Part shown: piece by piece, positions 8,793 to 15,862 of the stretch
Numbering within the stretch: position 1 is the stretch's first letter
Layout of the letters: each line of letters begins with the position of its first letter
Source: an uncultured bacterium
GTDB lineage: Bacteria; Patescibacteriota; Minisyncoccia; Phycocordibacterales; GWA1-40-21
Assembly (NCBI GenBank): GCA_903868205.1
Contig: CAIPUJ010000113.1
Span: 1-21,601 of the forward strand
Length of the DNA: 21,601 nucleotides
Direction of reading: 5' to 3'
The notes under the pieces: generated by a model
Databases searched by the model: none
What the model was told of the DNA's origin: nothing
The model's input: the letters and a program-made list of their open reading frames with translations, nothing else
Position numbers and translations under genes: made by a program

Positions 8793-9302
8793 ATGAAAAA
8801 AAATATTGCAGAGATAATTGATTCTCAAATGTCAGATATAACAAAAAGCGAAGTTTTAAATACAAAACCTAAAAAGAATCTTTTTAAAAAACTTGGTCCA
8901 AAAAAAGTTTCTATTATTGTTCTTGTTATTATTGCAATTACAGGTGTTTATGGAACTTCACATTTTTATAATAAGTATAAATCTTTGACAGTAGATGCTA
9001 GTGCACAAGCACAGAAGGAAACAAACAAGCTTGTTGCTACACTAGGTAAATTAATGGAGCTTCCTTCAAAGGAAACACCTACAGTCGCTACTATTTCTGA
9101 TAAGGATAAATTGAAAGATCAGGCTTTTTTTGCTCAGGCAGAAAATGGAGATGTTTTATTTGCTTTTACAACTTCTATGAAAGCTATTTTATATCGTCCT
9201 TCAACAAACAAGATTATAAATGTGGCTCCTATTTCCATAAATCAGGCTCAAGATTTAACACAGGCTTCTAAGAAAGTTACAGCAACCACGACTAAAAAAT
9301 AA
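8793..9302 (+). CDS. Single-pass membrane protein, CPR-type conserved hypothetical
   Basis: A 169-residue protein. Residues 1-38 are a lysine-rich cytoplasmic segment, and 39-60 form one transmembrane helix (VSIIVLVIIAITGVYGTSHF). The remainder is predicted to be outside the membrane and contains LMELPSKETPTVATISDKDK followed by LKDQAFFAQAENGD, which I recall as a conserved segment of unnamed Parcubacteria proteins. It ends in a Thr/Lys tail. It starts 29 bp after the giant gene and ends 5 bp before the next, so the three are probably one transcript. No SD is present. This context suggests a role in the envelope, perhaps in assembling or anchoring the neighbouring surface proteins, but the sequence gives no biochemical function. 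Confidence 0.75.
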   Translation: MKKNIAEIIDSQMSDITKSEVLNTKPKKNLFKKLGPKKVSIIVLVIIAITGVYGTSHFYNKYKSLTVDASAQAQKETNKLVATLGKLMELPSKETPTVATISDKDKLKDQAFFAQAENGDVLFAFTTSMKAILYRPSTNKIINVAPISINQAQDLTQASKKVTATTTKK

Positions 9303-9307
9303 TTTTT

Positions 9308-10627
9308 ATGAAAAATAGAGGACCGGTCATTTTATTATTTCTGATTGGTTTACTTATACCGATGGCTTTTTCTTTTGCTGGTACTATTTTAAGTTCTTAT
9401 AAATATGCATGGAGTGATAAAGTCGGTTATATAAATTTTGAGAATGTTCTTGTAGATAATACTACTTTGTCCGGATATGCATGGTCTAAAAATACTGGTT
9501 GGATAAATATGAGTCCAGATAATGGTGGGGTTTCAAATGATTCTTCCGGAAATCTTTCTGGATATGCTTGGGGAGAAGGATTAGGATGGATTGATTTCGG
9601 TGGTGTTTCTGTAAGTACAGCTACAGGTAAATTTTCTGGGGTGGCAACTGGAACACTAGTTGGTTCTATAAATTTTGATTGTCCAAATTATTGTGATGTA
9701 AGAACAGATTGGAGACCGGTTTCTGAGTGTGCCTCATGGACATATTCTGATTGGGGTTCTTGTAGTGGGGGACAACAAACAAGAAGTATTCTTTCCTCAA
9801 TCCCTTCTGGATGTAGTGGTGGTAGTCCTGTATTGTCACAAAGTTGTGGTTCTTCTGGTGGCGGAGGAGGTGGGCTAGGATTATTTTTGATAAATTCTTT
9901 CAAACCAATTTCTTTAGATTCTTTCAATACCCCTCTTATTATTGAACCAGAACAATCAGGTAATTATACAAAAGATACCGAAGTTGGCCCGATTTTATTA
10001 AAAGTTTCTAAAAATAGTGTTATTGATAAAACAACTTTTTATATAAATGAGAATTTTGTAAATAAAGACAGCCAGAAACTAATTTCTGAAGAAGTGTCTT
10101 TGGTAAACGGTACTTTTTATGATATCTACGCTAAGAATCAGTTTGGTGAATACGTTCATAATTTTGATATTCCCATAACTATATCTTTACCAATTCCAGC
10201 AAATTTACAAAATAATCCGAATCTCGCAGTATATTGGCTTAACGAAGTAAATAAAAGTTGGGTATTGATTCCTAGTGTTGTTTTTACAAATGGCAAAGTA
10301 ACTTTTCAGGTGAATCACCTGACTAGGTTTGCAATATTTGATTCTTCGATTGATAAACAAAATGATTTAGTGTCAGTTGTTGTTCCTAAAATTAGTATAC
10401 CGGTCGTTGGTGTAACGGATAGAGAAATAATTAACTTATCTAAAAACGTTGAAGAAGAGAAAAATGAAGTAATAAATAAAAATAGTACTACCTCTCAAAA
10501 AACATCCTTAAAAAATCAACCTAGGGTGGTATCAAATTATTTAAATACACAAAGACTGACTATTCTTATCTTACTTATTATTGCCTTGGTTTTCCTTCTC
10601 TATATAGGGTTTAAGAATAAATATTAG
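9308..10627 (+). CDS. Membrane-anchored surface protein with AWS/GWI repeats and a TSP1-like segment
   Basis: A 439-residue predicted exported protein. Residues 1-25 are a signal peptide (VILLFLIGLLIPMAFSFA). Residues about 32-105 contain three repeats of the form 'YAWSxxxGWINF' (YAWSDKVGYINF, YAWSKNTGWINM, YAWGEGLGWIDF), common in CPR exported proteins. Residues about 142-181 (CASWTYSDWGSCSGGQQTR, then SCG) match the thrombospondin type 1 pattern of WxxWxxCS, GxQxR and paired cysteines. A run of six glycines (about 185-190) links to a beta-rich domain (about 195-350) ending in VNHLTRFAIFD. Residues about 415-434 form a C-terminal transmembrane helix (LTILILLIIALVFLLYIGF) with a short basic cytoplasmic end, so it is probably anchored at both topological ends unless the signal is cleaved. 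It is last in the envelope cluster. The adhesion role is inferred. Confidence 0.8.
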   Translation: MKNRGPVILLFLIGLLIPMAFSFAGTILSSYKYAWSDKVGYINFENVLVDNTTLSGYAWSKNTGWINMSPDNGGVSNDSSGNLSGYAWGEGLGWIDFGGVSVSTATGKFSGVATGTLVGSINFDCPNYCDVRTDWRPVSECASWTYSDWGSCSGGQQTRSILSSIPSGCSGGSPVLSQSCGSSGGGGGGLGLFLINSFKPISLDSFNTPLIIEPEQSGNYTKDTEVGPILLKVSKNSVIDKTTFYINENFVNKDSQKLISEEVSLVNGTFYDIYAKNQFGEYVHNFDIPITISLPIPANLQNNPNLAVYWLNEVNKSWVLIPSVVFTNGKVTFQVNHLTRFAIFDSSIDKQNDLVSVVVPKISIPVVGVTDREIINLSKNVEEEKNEVINKNSTTSQKTSLKNQPRVVSNYLNTQRLTILILLIIALVFLLYIGFKNKY

Positions 10628-10651
10628 AATTTTCAATTTCTATATTTCTGA

Positions 10652-10657
10652 TAGAAT
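10652..10657 (+). promoter_or_regulatory. -10 box abutting the murD start (leaderless?)
   Basis: TAGAAT ends 6 nt before the murD ATG, so the expected transcription start coincides with the A of the start codon. TTTCAA at 10630-10635 could be a weak -35 with a 16-bp spacer. No SD is present. Confidence 0.4.
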
Positions 10658-10663
10658 GCAGTA

Positions 10664-12001
10664 ATGCGAAATTACAAAGAATTTTTTAATGGTAAGAAGA
10701 TTACGATGCTTGGACTCGGACTTCTTGGACGTGGATTAAATGATGCGAAATTTTTGGCTGAATGCGGAGCTATCCTCACTGTTACAGATCTAAAAACAAA
10801 AGAGCAATTAGAGCCAACATTAAAGAAATTGGCTAAGTATAAAAATATTAAATATGTTTTAGGGGAACACAGGTTGGAAGATTTCAGAAATTGTGATTTT
10901 GTATTAAAGGCTGCTGGTGTACCCCTCGACTCTATTTATATAAATGAAGCAAAGAAAAATAAAATCCCAGTAGAAATGGATGAATCTCTTTTTGCTAAGT
11001 GTGCGCCAAACGTAAAGGTTGTTGGTGTTACGGGGACAAGAGGGAAGACAACTACTACATATTTAATATATGAAATATGTAAATTAGCTTTCCCCAAGAA
11101 GGTATATTTGGGTGGAAATATAAAAGGTCTTGCAACACTTCCTCTTTTGAAAAAAGTGAAAGATGGAGATGTTGTAGTAATGGAGCTTTCGTCATGGCAA
11201 CTTCAGGGTTGGGGAGAGGCGAAAATTTGTCCTAGTATTTCTGTATTTACAAATTTGATGGACGATCATTTAAATTATTATAAAGGAAGTGTAAAGAAAT
11301 ATTTTGAGGATAAAGCGAAGATTTATTTAAATCACAATAAGTCAGACTATTTAATTTGTGGAGAAAAAATATCTAAACAAATAGGTAAGGTAAAAAGCCA
11401 AAAAATTATAGTTAAGAAAAATGATGTTCCAAAGAGTTGGAAGATAAAAGTAAAAGGAGATCATAATCTAGAAAATATTTCATATGCTATTAAGGTTGCA
11501 CAGATTTTAAATGTGCCAGAAAAACTAATTAAAAGGGCAGTAAAAAACTTTAGTGGTGTAGAGGGAAGGCAAGAGTTTCTAAGAGAATATAAAGGAGTAA
11601 AAATTTACAATGATACTACCGCTACAACTCCAGATGCTACGATCGTCGCTCTTAAGGCTTTATCCCCAGACCAAGGTGGAACCTTGGTCCAAAACTCTAA
11701 AAGAATTGTTTTGATAATGGGTGGGGCAGATAAGAATCTTGATATGAGCGGACTTATAAAAGAAGTACCAAAATACTGTAAAAAGGTGATTTTATTAGCC
11801 GGAACTGGCACAGAAAAGCTTGGAGGTAAAGTAGACGGTATCTTGGCCAAAAGCCTCAAGGAGGGCCTTCTAGAGGCCTTAAAATGGGTGAAAAAGGGGG
11901 ATGTTTTGTTACTCAGTCCAGGTTTTGCTTCTTTTGGTATGTTTAAGAATGAATTTGATAGGGGTGAACAATTTGTGAAGCTTGTGAAAGCTTTAAAATA
12001 A
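10664..12001 (+). CDS. murD: UDP-N-acetylmuramoylalanine--D-glutamate ligase (MurD)
   Basis: A Mur ligase of 445 residues, the usual MurD length. It adds D-glutamate to UDP-MurNAc-L-Ala with ATP in the cytoplasm during peptidoglycan precursor synthesis. The N-terminal Rossmann-like part has MLGLGLLGRG (about 15-24). The ATP-binding loop is VVGVTGTRGKTTTT (about 118-131), with Arg where many MurD proteins have Asn. MELSSWQLQG (about 172-181) and VFTNLMDDHLNYY match the central domain. YNDTTATTPDAT (about 315-326) and IMGGADKNLDM match the C-terminal domain, and LLLSPGFASFGMF near the end is the classic MurD/MurC C-terminal motif. Residues about 334-346 contain an apparent insertion encoded by a palindrome (11669-11689). 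No SD; probably leaderless. MurC is downstream beyond an island of small genes. Confidence 0.95.
   Translation: MRNYKEFFNGKKITMLGLGLLGRGLNDAKFLAECGAILTVTDLKTKEQLEPTLKKLAKYKNIKYVLGEHRLEDFRNCDFVLKAAGVPLDSIYINEAKKNKIPVEMDESLFAKCAPNVKVVGVTGTRGKTTTTYLIYEICKLAFPKKVYLGGNIKGLATLPLLKKVKDGDVVVMELSSWQLQGWGEAKICPSISVFTNLMDDHLNYYKGSVKKYFEDKAKIYLNHNKSDYLICGEKISKQIGKVKSQKIIVKKNDVPKSWKIKVKGDHNLENISYAIKVAQILNVPEKLIKRAVKNFSGVEGRQEFLREYKGVKIYNDTTATTPDATIVALKALSPDQGGTLVQNSKRIVLIMGGADKNLDMSGLIKEVPKYCKKVILLAGTGTEKLGGKVDGILAKSLKEGLLEALKWVKKGDVLLLSPGFASFGMFKNEFDRGEQFVKLVKALK
11669..11689. repeat. Palindrome inside murD
   Basis: GACCAAGGT (11669-11677) and ACCTTGGTC (11681-11689) are perfect 9-bp inverted repeats around GGA, encoding DQGGTLV in frame. 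It sits between TPDATIVALKAL and KRIVLIMGG, where Mur ligases usually have only a short turn. Confidence 0.7.
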
Positions 12002-12010
12002 TTGCCGCTA

Positions 12011-12039
12011 TTGACACTTAGTATATTGTTTGCTATCAT
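12011..12039 (+). promoter_or_regulatory. Sigma70-type promoter of the 12125 gene
   Basis: TTGACA (12011-12016) and TATCAT (12034-12039) have a 17-bp spacer. The GCTATCATT context is identical to that of the promoter at 146-174. The expected start is near 12046, leaving a leader of about 80 nt. Confidence 0.75.
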
Positions 12040-12070
12040 TTTATTTAGATTGATTAAAGAAATTTGTACA

Positions 12071-12098
12071 GACGCGTCAAATGATTCGTCGTTTTTTT
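12071..12098 (+). terminator. Hairpin plus T-run in the leader (terminator or attenuator)
   Basis: GACG (12071-12074) pairs with CGTC (12087-12090), with TCA/TGA pairing inside across a 2x2 mismatch, then G and seven T (12092-12098). It lies after the promoter at 12011 and before the SD of the gene it would serve, so it may attenuate that gene, or it may terminate murD transcription. Confidence 0.5.
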
Positions 12099-12124
12099 AA
12101 TCAAAAATTAGAGAGGTGCACATT

Positions 12125-12502
12125 ATGGCGAAAGAAGAAATAGAGCAGGAACGTAATGGGTGGAAACGTGGGATACTTACTCAGGTCAGCAGTGACGGAT
12201 TGATATTCGCCATTGAGCAGGTTGGCGGTAAGTTTCTGGGTAGACGTTTTCCGCTCAGTTTGGATGATTACCGGGCTCCGGTACCTTCCGAAAAGAATTT
12301 TTTGGACTGGGGACAAAACCGGTCTGAAAAAGAAAAAACAAAAAAGACAGGTTGCGGGTCAGAACCAGGACACAGACCTGTTCGGAACGAATCGATACAT
12401 TTCGAAGTTTCGGCAGATAACAAAATTGTTGGTTGGTGTTCTCGCTACGATTTTCTTAAGGCGAAGATCGCCGCGAAAAAAATGTTCAAAAAGGCTGCTT
12501 AA
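12125..12502 (+). CDS. Hypothetical basic soluble protein
   Basis: A 125-residue protein of no family I recognise. The ATG at 12125 is chosen because GAGAGG (12111-12116) is correctly spaced before it; an in-frame GTG at 12116 would lie within that SD. No signal peptide or membrane helix is visible. Residues about 10-50 (GWKRGILTQVSSDGLIFAIE, then GGKFLGRRFPLSLDDY) look like a small beta-rich fold. The middle (residues about 60-90) is Lys/Arg-rich and probably disordered, and the end is a basic helix (KAKIAAKKMFKKAA), suggesting possible nucleic-acid contact. It is followed 24 bp later by the 55-aa gene, probably on the same mRNA. Codons such as CGG, CTC and GTC make it less AT-rich than murD or murC beside it, hinting at different ancestry or high expression. 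Confidence 0.65.
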   Translation: MAKEEIEQERNGWKRGILTQVSSDGLIFAIEQVGGKFLGRRFPLSLDDYRAPVPSEKNFLDWGQNRSEKEKTKKTGCGSEPGHRPVRNESIHFEVSADNKIVGWCSRYDFLKAKIAAKKMFKKAA

Positions 12503-12526
12503 ATAAAAAAGGAAGGTATATTAAGT

Positions 12527-12694
12527 ATGGCTAAGAAAAAAGATGGTATACAGACAGATCCCAGATTCGTTGATCAGGAGACAGGGAACAAGGTTAGCAA
12601 GATTGAAGTTAAACGTCTGATTGACCGCGGTGCTTCCGGGAGTCGGTTTTTGAAACCTGCCCAAGTTCGTTTTGGCCAAGGTCAGCCGGCATAA
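12527..12694 (+). CDS. 55-aa basic hypothetical protein
   Basis: A short frame beginning MAKKKDGIQTDPRFVDQETG and ending in GQGQPA. A Shine-Dalgarno sequence (GGAAGG, 12511-12516) lies about 10 nt before the ATG. The protein is soluble, rich in Lys/Arg and Gln, with no membrane helix or cysteine. It sits between the 125-aa gene and a terminator, and its composition matches the former, which supports a two-gene transcript. I recognise no family. It is too short for certainty, but the SD, the stop just before a terminator and the coherent composition argue that it is real. Confidence 0.6.
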   Translation: MAKKKDGIQTDPRFVDQETGNKVSKIEVKRLIDRGASGSRFLKPAQVRFGQGQPA

Positions 12695-12710
12695 AAAGCC
12701 GCGACCACAC

Positions 12711-12747
12711 AATAGCCGCGTTCGAGAAATCGGGCCGGCTATTTTTA
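12711..12747 (+). terminator. Intrinsic terminator of the 12125-12694 unit
   Basis: AATAGCCG (12711-12718) pairs with CGGCTATT (12736-12743), followed by further T residues. Confidence 0.7.
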
Positions 12748-12758
12748 TTTCTCTAACA

Positions 12759-12787
12759 TTGACTTATCGCATATAGTATGCTACTAT
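12759..12787 (+). promoter_or_regulatory. Sigma70-type promoter of the 230-aa gene
   Basis: TTGACT (12759-12764) and TACTAT (12782-12787) have a 17-bp spacer and a TATGCTA context like the promoters at 146 and 12011. The leader is about 90 nt and contains an ACTAG/CTAGT hairpin (12830-12851). Confidence 0.7.
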
Positions 12788-12884
12788 TTAAATAGAACAA
12801 AAACTTAAATTTGTTTGGGGATTTTAAGGACTAGTAAGGTGCTGGTCTAGTTTTCTCTCCAAGTGTTGAAATGAGGAGTTCAAA

Positions 12885-13577
12885 ATGGAACAAGATGATA
12901 AGAGATTAGTAATGGAACAGGCGGCATGGGCTTGGTATACAAACCCGCTGAGTTTGGGTAATGGTCGGCCAAGAAATTGGCTTCCACTGAAAAAGCTGGC
13001 ATTGGTCGCCGAAGCCATGGGCAGATCTATCACGCTGGATGAGCTTCAAATACTCGTCCAAAAAGATGGTCCAATGCAGAAGTGTGTTGGGTGTGGAAAA
13101 GGATTTCAGCCAGTCAAAATGGTTGCCATCAATCGGTGGCTTCTAGACCGGCTCGTTTCTGGTCAGGACTTGTCTACTCTCGAAGGACTCAGATGGGCTG
13201 TCGGTTCGTTTGTTCTTTCCCGCGGGAAAGATCACCGATTGGTTTCTTTGGGTTTCTGTGGGTCACTATTTTATTTTGACCCAAAGGTGAAAGATGCTGA
13301 TGATTGCGAATTTTTTTCTATAAATAAGCAGACCTGTTTAGGCAACGCTTATCTTTCGAAAGAAAATCGCGATCAGAACGGCGACCCACGTCATACTCGT
13401 TCTGTCGAGTCCGGGGAAGCTATCGTAGAAGCCGAAGAAGAAAGGTTGGCTGAAAACGAAAGAATGTATCGGGAAAGTCAGAAAATAAATGCGAGGAAAA
13501 ATCGCGATCACAAAATTAGTGGGGTTGAGCGAGCCTTTGAAAATGCTCGGGCAGCACAAAAAAACCAAAGACGCTAA
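12885..13577 (+). CDS. Hypothetical protein with a CxxC pair and C-terminal charged helices
   Basis: A 230-residue protein that I cannot assign. The start at 12885 is supported by GAGGAG (12871-12876) about 8 nt upstream. Residues about 1-60 are helical and Trp-rich (AAWAWYTNPLSLGNGRPRNW). KCVGCGKGF (about 66-74) is a CxxC pair, a possible half zinc site, with further cysteines near 125, 142 and 151 (FCGSLFYF, DDCEFF, TCLGN). Residues about 165-230 are highly charged, probably coiled-coil or disordered, ending AAQKNQRR. No signal peptide or membrane helix. It has its own promoter and a strong terminator. Codon use (CGG, CGC, CTC, GTC) is clearly less AT-biased than flanking murD and murC, so horizontal origin or high expression is possible. 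Confidence 0.7.
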   Translation: MEQDDKRLVMEQAAWAWYTNPLSLGNGRPRNWLPLKKLALVAEAMGRSITLDELQILVQKDGPMQKCVGCGKGFQPVKMVAINRWLLDRLVSGQDLSTLEGLRWAVGSFVLSRGKDHRLVSLGFCGSLFYFDPKVKDADDCEFFSINKQTCLGNAYLSKENRDQNGDPRHTRSVESGEAIVEAEEERLAENERMYRESQKINARKNRDHKISGVERAFENARAAQKNQRR

Positions 13578-13585
13578 AAAGGCGC

Positions 13586-13618
13586 AAAAGCCCGGGGTGA
13601 AATACCCCGGGCTTTTTT
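13586..13618 (+). terminator. Strong intrinsic terminator
   Basis: AAAAGCCCGGGG (13586-13597) and CCCCGGGCTTTT (13605-13616) are perfect 12-bp arms with a 7-nt loop, and the T-run extends to 13618. Confidence 0.9.
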
Positions 13619-13624
13619 ATTATT

Positions 13625-13659
13625 TGAGGGCGGAAGAAGCGAAGCTTCTTCCGCCCTCA
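13625..13659. repeat. Perfect palindrome upstream of murC
   Basis: Sixteen-base arms, TGAGGGCGGAAGAAGC (13625-13640) and GCTTCTTCCGCCCTCA (13644-13659), surround a GAA loop. It is GC-rich and follows the terminator directly. There is no long T-run on the plus strand, so it is more likely a dispersed palindrome than a second terminator. Confidence 0.85.
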
Positions 13660-13669
13660 TTCTTTTTCT

Positions 13670-13677
13670 GATAATAT
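13670..13677 (+). promoter_or_regulatory. -10 box abutting the murC start
   Basis: GATAATAT (13670-13677) offers GATAAT or TAATAT hexamers 7-9 nt before the ATG at 13685, consistent with a leaderless or nearly leaderless mRNA. It overlaps the alternative ATG at 13676, arguing against that start. Confidence 0.45.
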
Positions 13678-13684
13678 GATCAGT

Positions 13685-15028
13685 ATGAAAAAAAGTTTAT
13701 TCGATACAGTAAAAAATGTACATTTCATAGGAATCGGTGGTATCGGTATTTCTGCTATAGCCAAGATGTTTTTACTTGAAGGTAAAAAAATAAGCGGTTC
13801 TGATATGTCTGATTCAGAAATAATCTCTGAGCTTTCTAAATCTGGGGCAAAAATAAGTATTGGACATAGTGCTATGAATCTACCAAAAGAAACTGATTTT
13901 GTTATTTACACGATTGCCATTACAGAAGAAAATCCTGAATTTATTGAAGCAAAAAAAAGAGGTTTACAAATGATTACATATCCTCAAGCTCTTCATGAAA
14001 TTTCTAAGGACAAATATACAATTGCTATTTCTGGTACACATGGGAAAACTACAACAACAGCGATGATTGCAAAAATTATGATGGATGCTGGTTTAGACCC
14101 GACAGTTATTGTCGGCTCACTTTTAAAATCTTCAGAGGTCTCTCCTCAAGGAGCGAAGCGGGGAGAGGTGAGTCCTCGGGAGATTTTAAATACTAATTTC
14201 ATCGCTGGCAAAAGTAAATATTTAGTCGTGGAAGCATGCGAATATAGAAAATCTTTTTTAAACATAGAACCGACTATTGCTGTAATTACAAACATAGATA
14301 ATGACCATTTAGATTTTTATAAAGATATTCATGATATACAGAATGCCTTTGGAGAATTTGCTATGAAAGTTCCTAAAGGAGGTTTCGTGGTTTGTAACCC
14401 ACAAGACAAGATGGTAAAGCCTGCCATAAAAGAACTATCTTCGAAAATTGTTGACGCATATGAATTCAGAAATGATAAATTAAAACTCAAGGTATTGGGG
14501 GAGCATAATAAAAAGAATTCAGATATGGCTCTTGCAGTAGCGCATTTACTAGGTATACCAAAGAATAAGGCGAAGAAATCTCTAGAAGATTTTTCAGGTA
14601 CGTGGAGAAGGTTTGAATATAAAGGGGAAACAAAATCTGGCTCAATAGTTTATGACGACTATGGTCACCACCCGACAGAAATAAAAGCTTCGCTTAAAGG
14701 TGCGAGAGAAATGTTTCCTAAACAGAAAATCACGGTTGTTTTTCAGCCCCATCTCTTTTCTAGAACAAAACTTTTATTAAATGATTTCTCTAAGTCTTTT
14801 AATGATGCTGACAAAGTAATTCTTGCTCCAATATATCCAGCGCGTGAACCTTTTGACGTAACTATTTCCTCAGAAATACTTGCTGGTAAAATTGGTAAAA
14901 AGGCGGAATCTTTTAAAGACTTTGTTGGTATAGAAAAACATTTGATTGATTCTTTATCAAAAAATGATATTTTAATAACAATGGGTGCTGGGGATGTATA
15001 TAAAATAGGGGAAGAAATAATAAAATGA
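13685..15028 (+). CDS. murC: UDP-N-acetylmuramate--L-alanine ligase (MurC)
   Basis: Mur ligase of 447 residues. It joins L-alanine to UDP-MurNAc with ATP, the first peptide step of peptidoglycan synthesis, in the cytoplasm. Seen in sequence: VHFIGIGGIGISAIAKMF (about 10-27), the N-terminal nucleotide-binding glycine motif; ISGTHGKTTTTAMIAKI (about 115-131), the ATP loop; LVVEACEYRKSFLNIEP; NIDNDHLDFYKD; GTWRRFEYKG; VYDDYGHHPTEIKA, the MurC signature; and FQPHLFSRTK near the C-terminus. The frame also has an ATG at 13676, but that lies inside the putative -10 box, so 13685 is preferred. Residues about 147-168 (SEVSPQGAKRGEVSPRE) replace the short turn expected after GSLL and are encoded by a dispersed palindromic repeat. 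The TGA stop overlaps the kinase ATG (ATGA), implying translational coupling. Confidence 0.95.
   Translation: MKKSLFDTVKNVHFIGIGGIGISAIAKMFLLEGKKISGSDMSDSEIISELSKSGAKISIGHSAMNLPKETDFVIYTIAITEENPEFIEAKKRGLQMITYPQALHEISKDKYTIAISGTHGKTTTTAMIAKIMMDAGLDPTVIVGSLLKSSEVSPQGAKRGEVSPREILNTNFIAGKSKYLVVEACEYRKSFLNIEPTIAVITNIDNDHLDFYKDIHDIQNAFGEFAMKVPKGGFVVCNPQDKMVKPAIKELSSKIVDAYEFRNDKLKLKVLGEHNKKNSDMALAVAHLLGIPKNKAKKSLEDFSGTWRRFEYKGETKSGSIVYDDYGHHPTEIKASLKGAREMFPKQKITVVFQPHLFSRTKLLLNDFSKSFNDADKVILAPIYPAREPFDVTISSEILAGKIGKKAESFKDFVGIEKHLIDSLSKNDILITMGAGDVYKIGEEIIK
14123..14189. repeat. Dispersed palindromic element inserted in frame in murC
   Basis: Outer arms TTAAAATCTTCAGAGG (14123-14138) and CCTCGGGAGATTTTAA (14174-14189) are inverted repeats with 13 of 16 bases pairing. 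The core (14136-14172, starting AGGTCTCTCCTCAAGGAG and ending AGGTGAG) matches the ends of elements at 17046 and 20299. The reading frame across the shared AGGTCTCTCC differs from that used in the ATPase gene. Confidence 0.8.
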
Positions 15029-15801
15029 TTGAAAATATAGAAAATTATAAAAATATAAAGGCAGAAGTCTTTGGTTCTACACACAGAGAACATTTTGAGA
15101 AAATGGTAGAACATCATGTTTCTACTTTACTTCATATGGCAGAAAAGATGCTTAGTGAAGAAGAACTTTCTTCAGAAAAGAAAATTGGAGAAGGTAGAAC
15201 AGCAAAGGTTTTTAGTGTAGGAAAGATTTTAAATTGTTGTGTGAAGATTATTAAAACCCAAGAAGGTGATCCAAATTTGTTTAGAAACTCTGTAACAGAA
15301 GAGTTGAAACTCATGGATAGTTATTCTGGCAGAGAAATAAAAGGTGTCATGGTGCCAGAACCTTACCTTTCTATTAAAGCAAAAATTGAGGAGAAGGATA
15401 ATAATCTAAGTCTAAAAGACAATAATCTTGAGATGGTTTTTATGCAAAATGTCCCCGGTGTATCTTTTGCTGATATTTTAGAAGGCAAAGAAGAATTTCC
15501 AGAATTAGAAGACTTTGATATAAAAAAGTTTTTTGACAAACTTTATGACTTCATAGATTTTCTAAATGGCAGTAATGTTTTTCATAGAGATTTGCATGAG
15601 GGTAATGTAATGATAGGGAACGATGGAACACCTTGGGTGATTGATTTTGGATCTGCCATAAAAACTTGGGGAGAAGATGATGCTTATGATATAACCTCAG
15701 AAGGGGAAACTACTAGGCTTAGAACAGACAGACAATCCTTGGCTGTTGTAGAAAAGAAGGTTAGAAAATTTTTAGAATCAAGAAAATCATTGACAAATTA
15801 A
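15025..15801 (+). CDS. Eukaryotic-like protein kinase (soluble)
   Basis: A 258-residue protein with the protein-kinase core and no membrane helix. The glycine loop is IGEGRTAKVFSVG (about 54-66). CVKII gives the ATP-binding lysine at Lys74. HRDLHEGNVM (187-196) holds catalytic Asp189 and Asn194, and DFGSA holds metal-binding Asp207. The HRDLHxGN form is typical of RIO/ABC1/Kdo-kinase-like small kinases as well as Ser/Thr kinases, so the substrate could be a protein or a small molecule. The first 45 residues are helical, and after DFG there is little of the large C-lobe expected of a full Hanks-type kinase. It overlaps the murC stop by 4 nt, so it is probably translationally coupled to MurC. 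A link to cell-wall control is plausible but unproven. Confidence 0.85.
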   Translation: MIENIENYKNIKAEVFGSTHREHFEKMVEHHVSTLLHMAEKMLSEEELSSEKKIGEGRTAKVFSVGKILNCCVKIIKTQEGDPNLFRNSVTEELKLMDSYSGREIKGVMVPEPYLSIKAKIEEKDNNLSLKDNNLEMVFMQNVPGVSFADILEGKEEFPELEDFDIKKFFDKLYDFIDFLNGSNVFHRDLHEGNVMIGNDGTPWVIDFGSAIKTWGEDDAYDITSEGETTRLRTDRQSLAVVEKKVRKFLESRKSLTN

Positions 15802-15818
15802 TAATTAACATATATACT
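15790..15818 (+). promoter_or_regulatory. Consensus promoter of the 74-aa gene
   Basis: TTGACA (15790-15795) and TATACT (15813-15818) have a 17-bp spacer. The -35 overlaps the last codons of the kinase gene. The expected start, near 15825, sits at the upstream ATG (15827), favouring the SD-led ATG at 15863. Confidence 0.75.
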
Positions 15819-15862
15819 ATATAAACATGGAAAGCTTCACAGAACAAAATAAGGGAGGATCT

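Noticed and set aside
12213..12506. Overlapping plus-strand frame of 97 codons in the 125-aa gene
   Set aside because: No SD and unlikely composition; the frame starting at 12125 has promoter, SD and plausible protein sequence.
15827..15862. Upstream ATG for the 74-aa gene
   Set aside because: It coincides with the predicted transcription start and has no SD, whereas AGGGAGG precedes the ATG at 15863. A leaderless form cannot be fully excluded.
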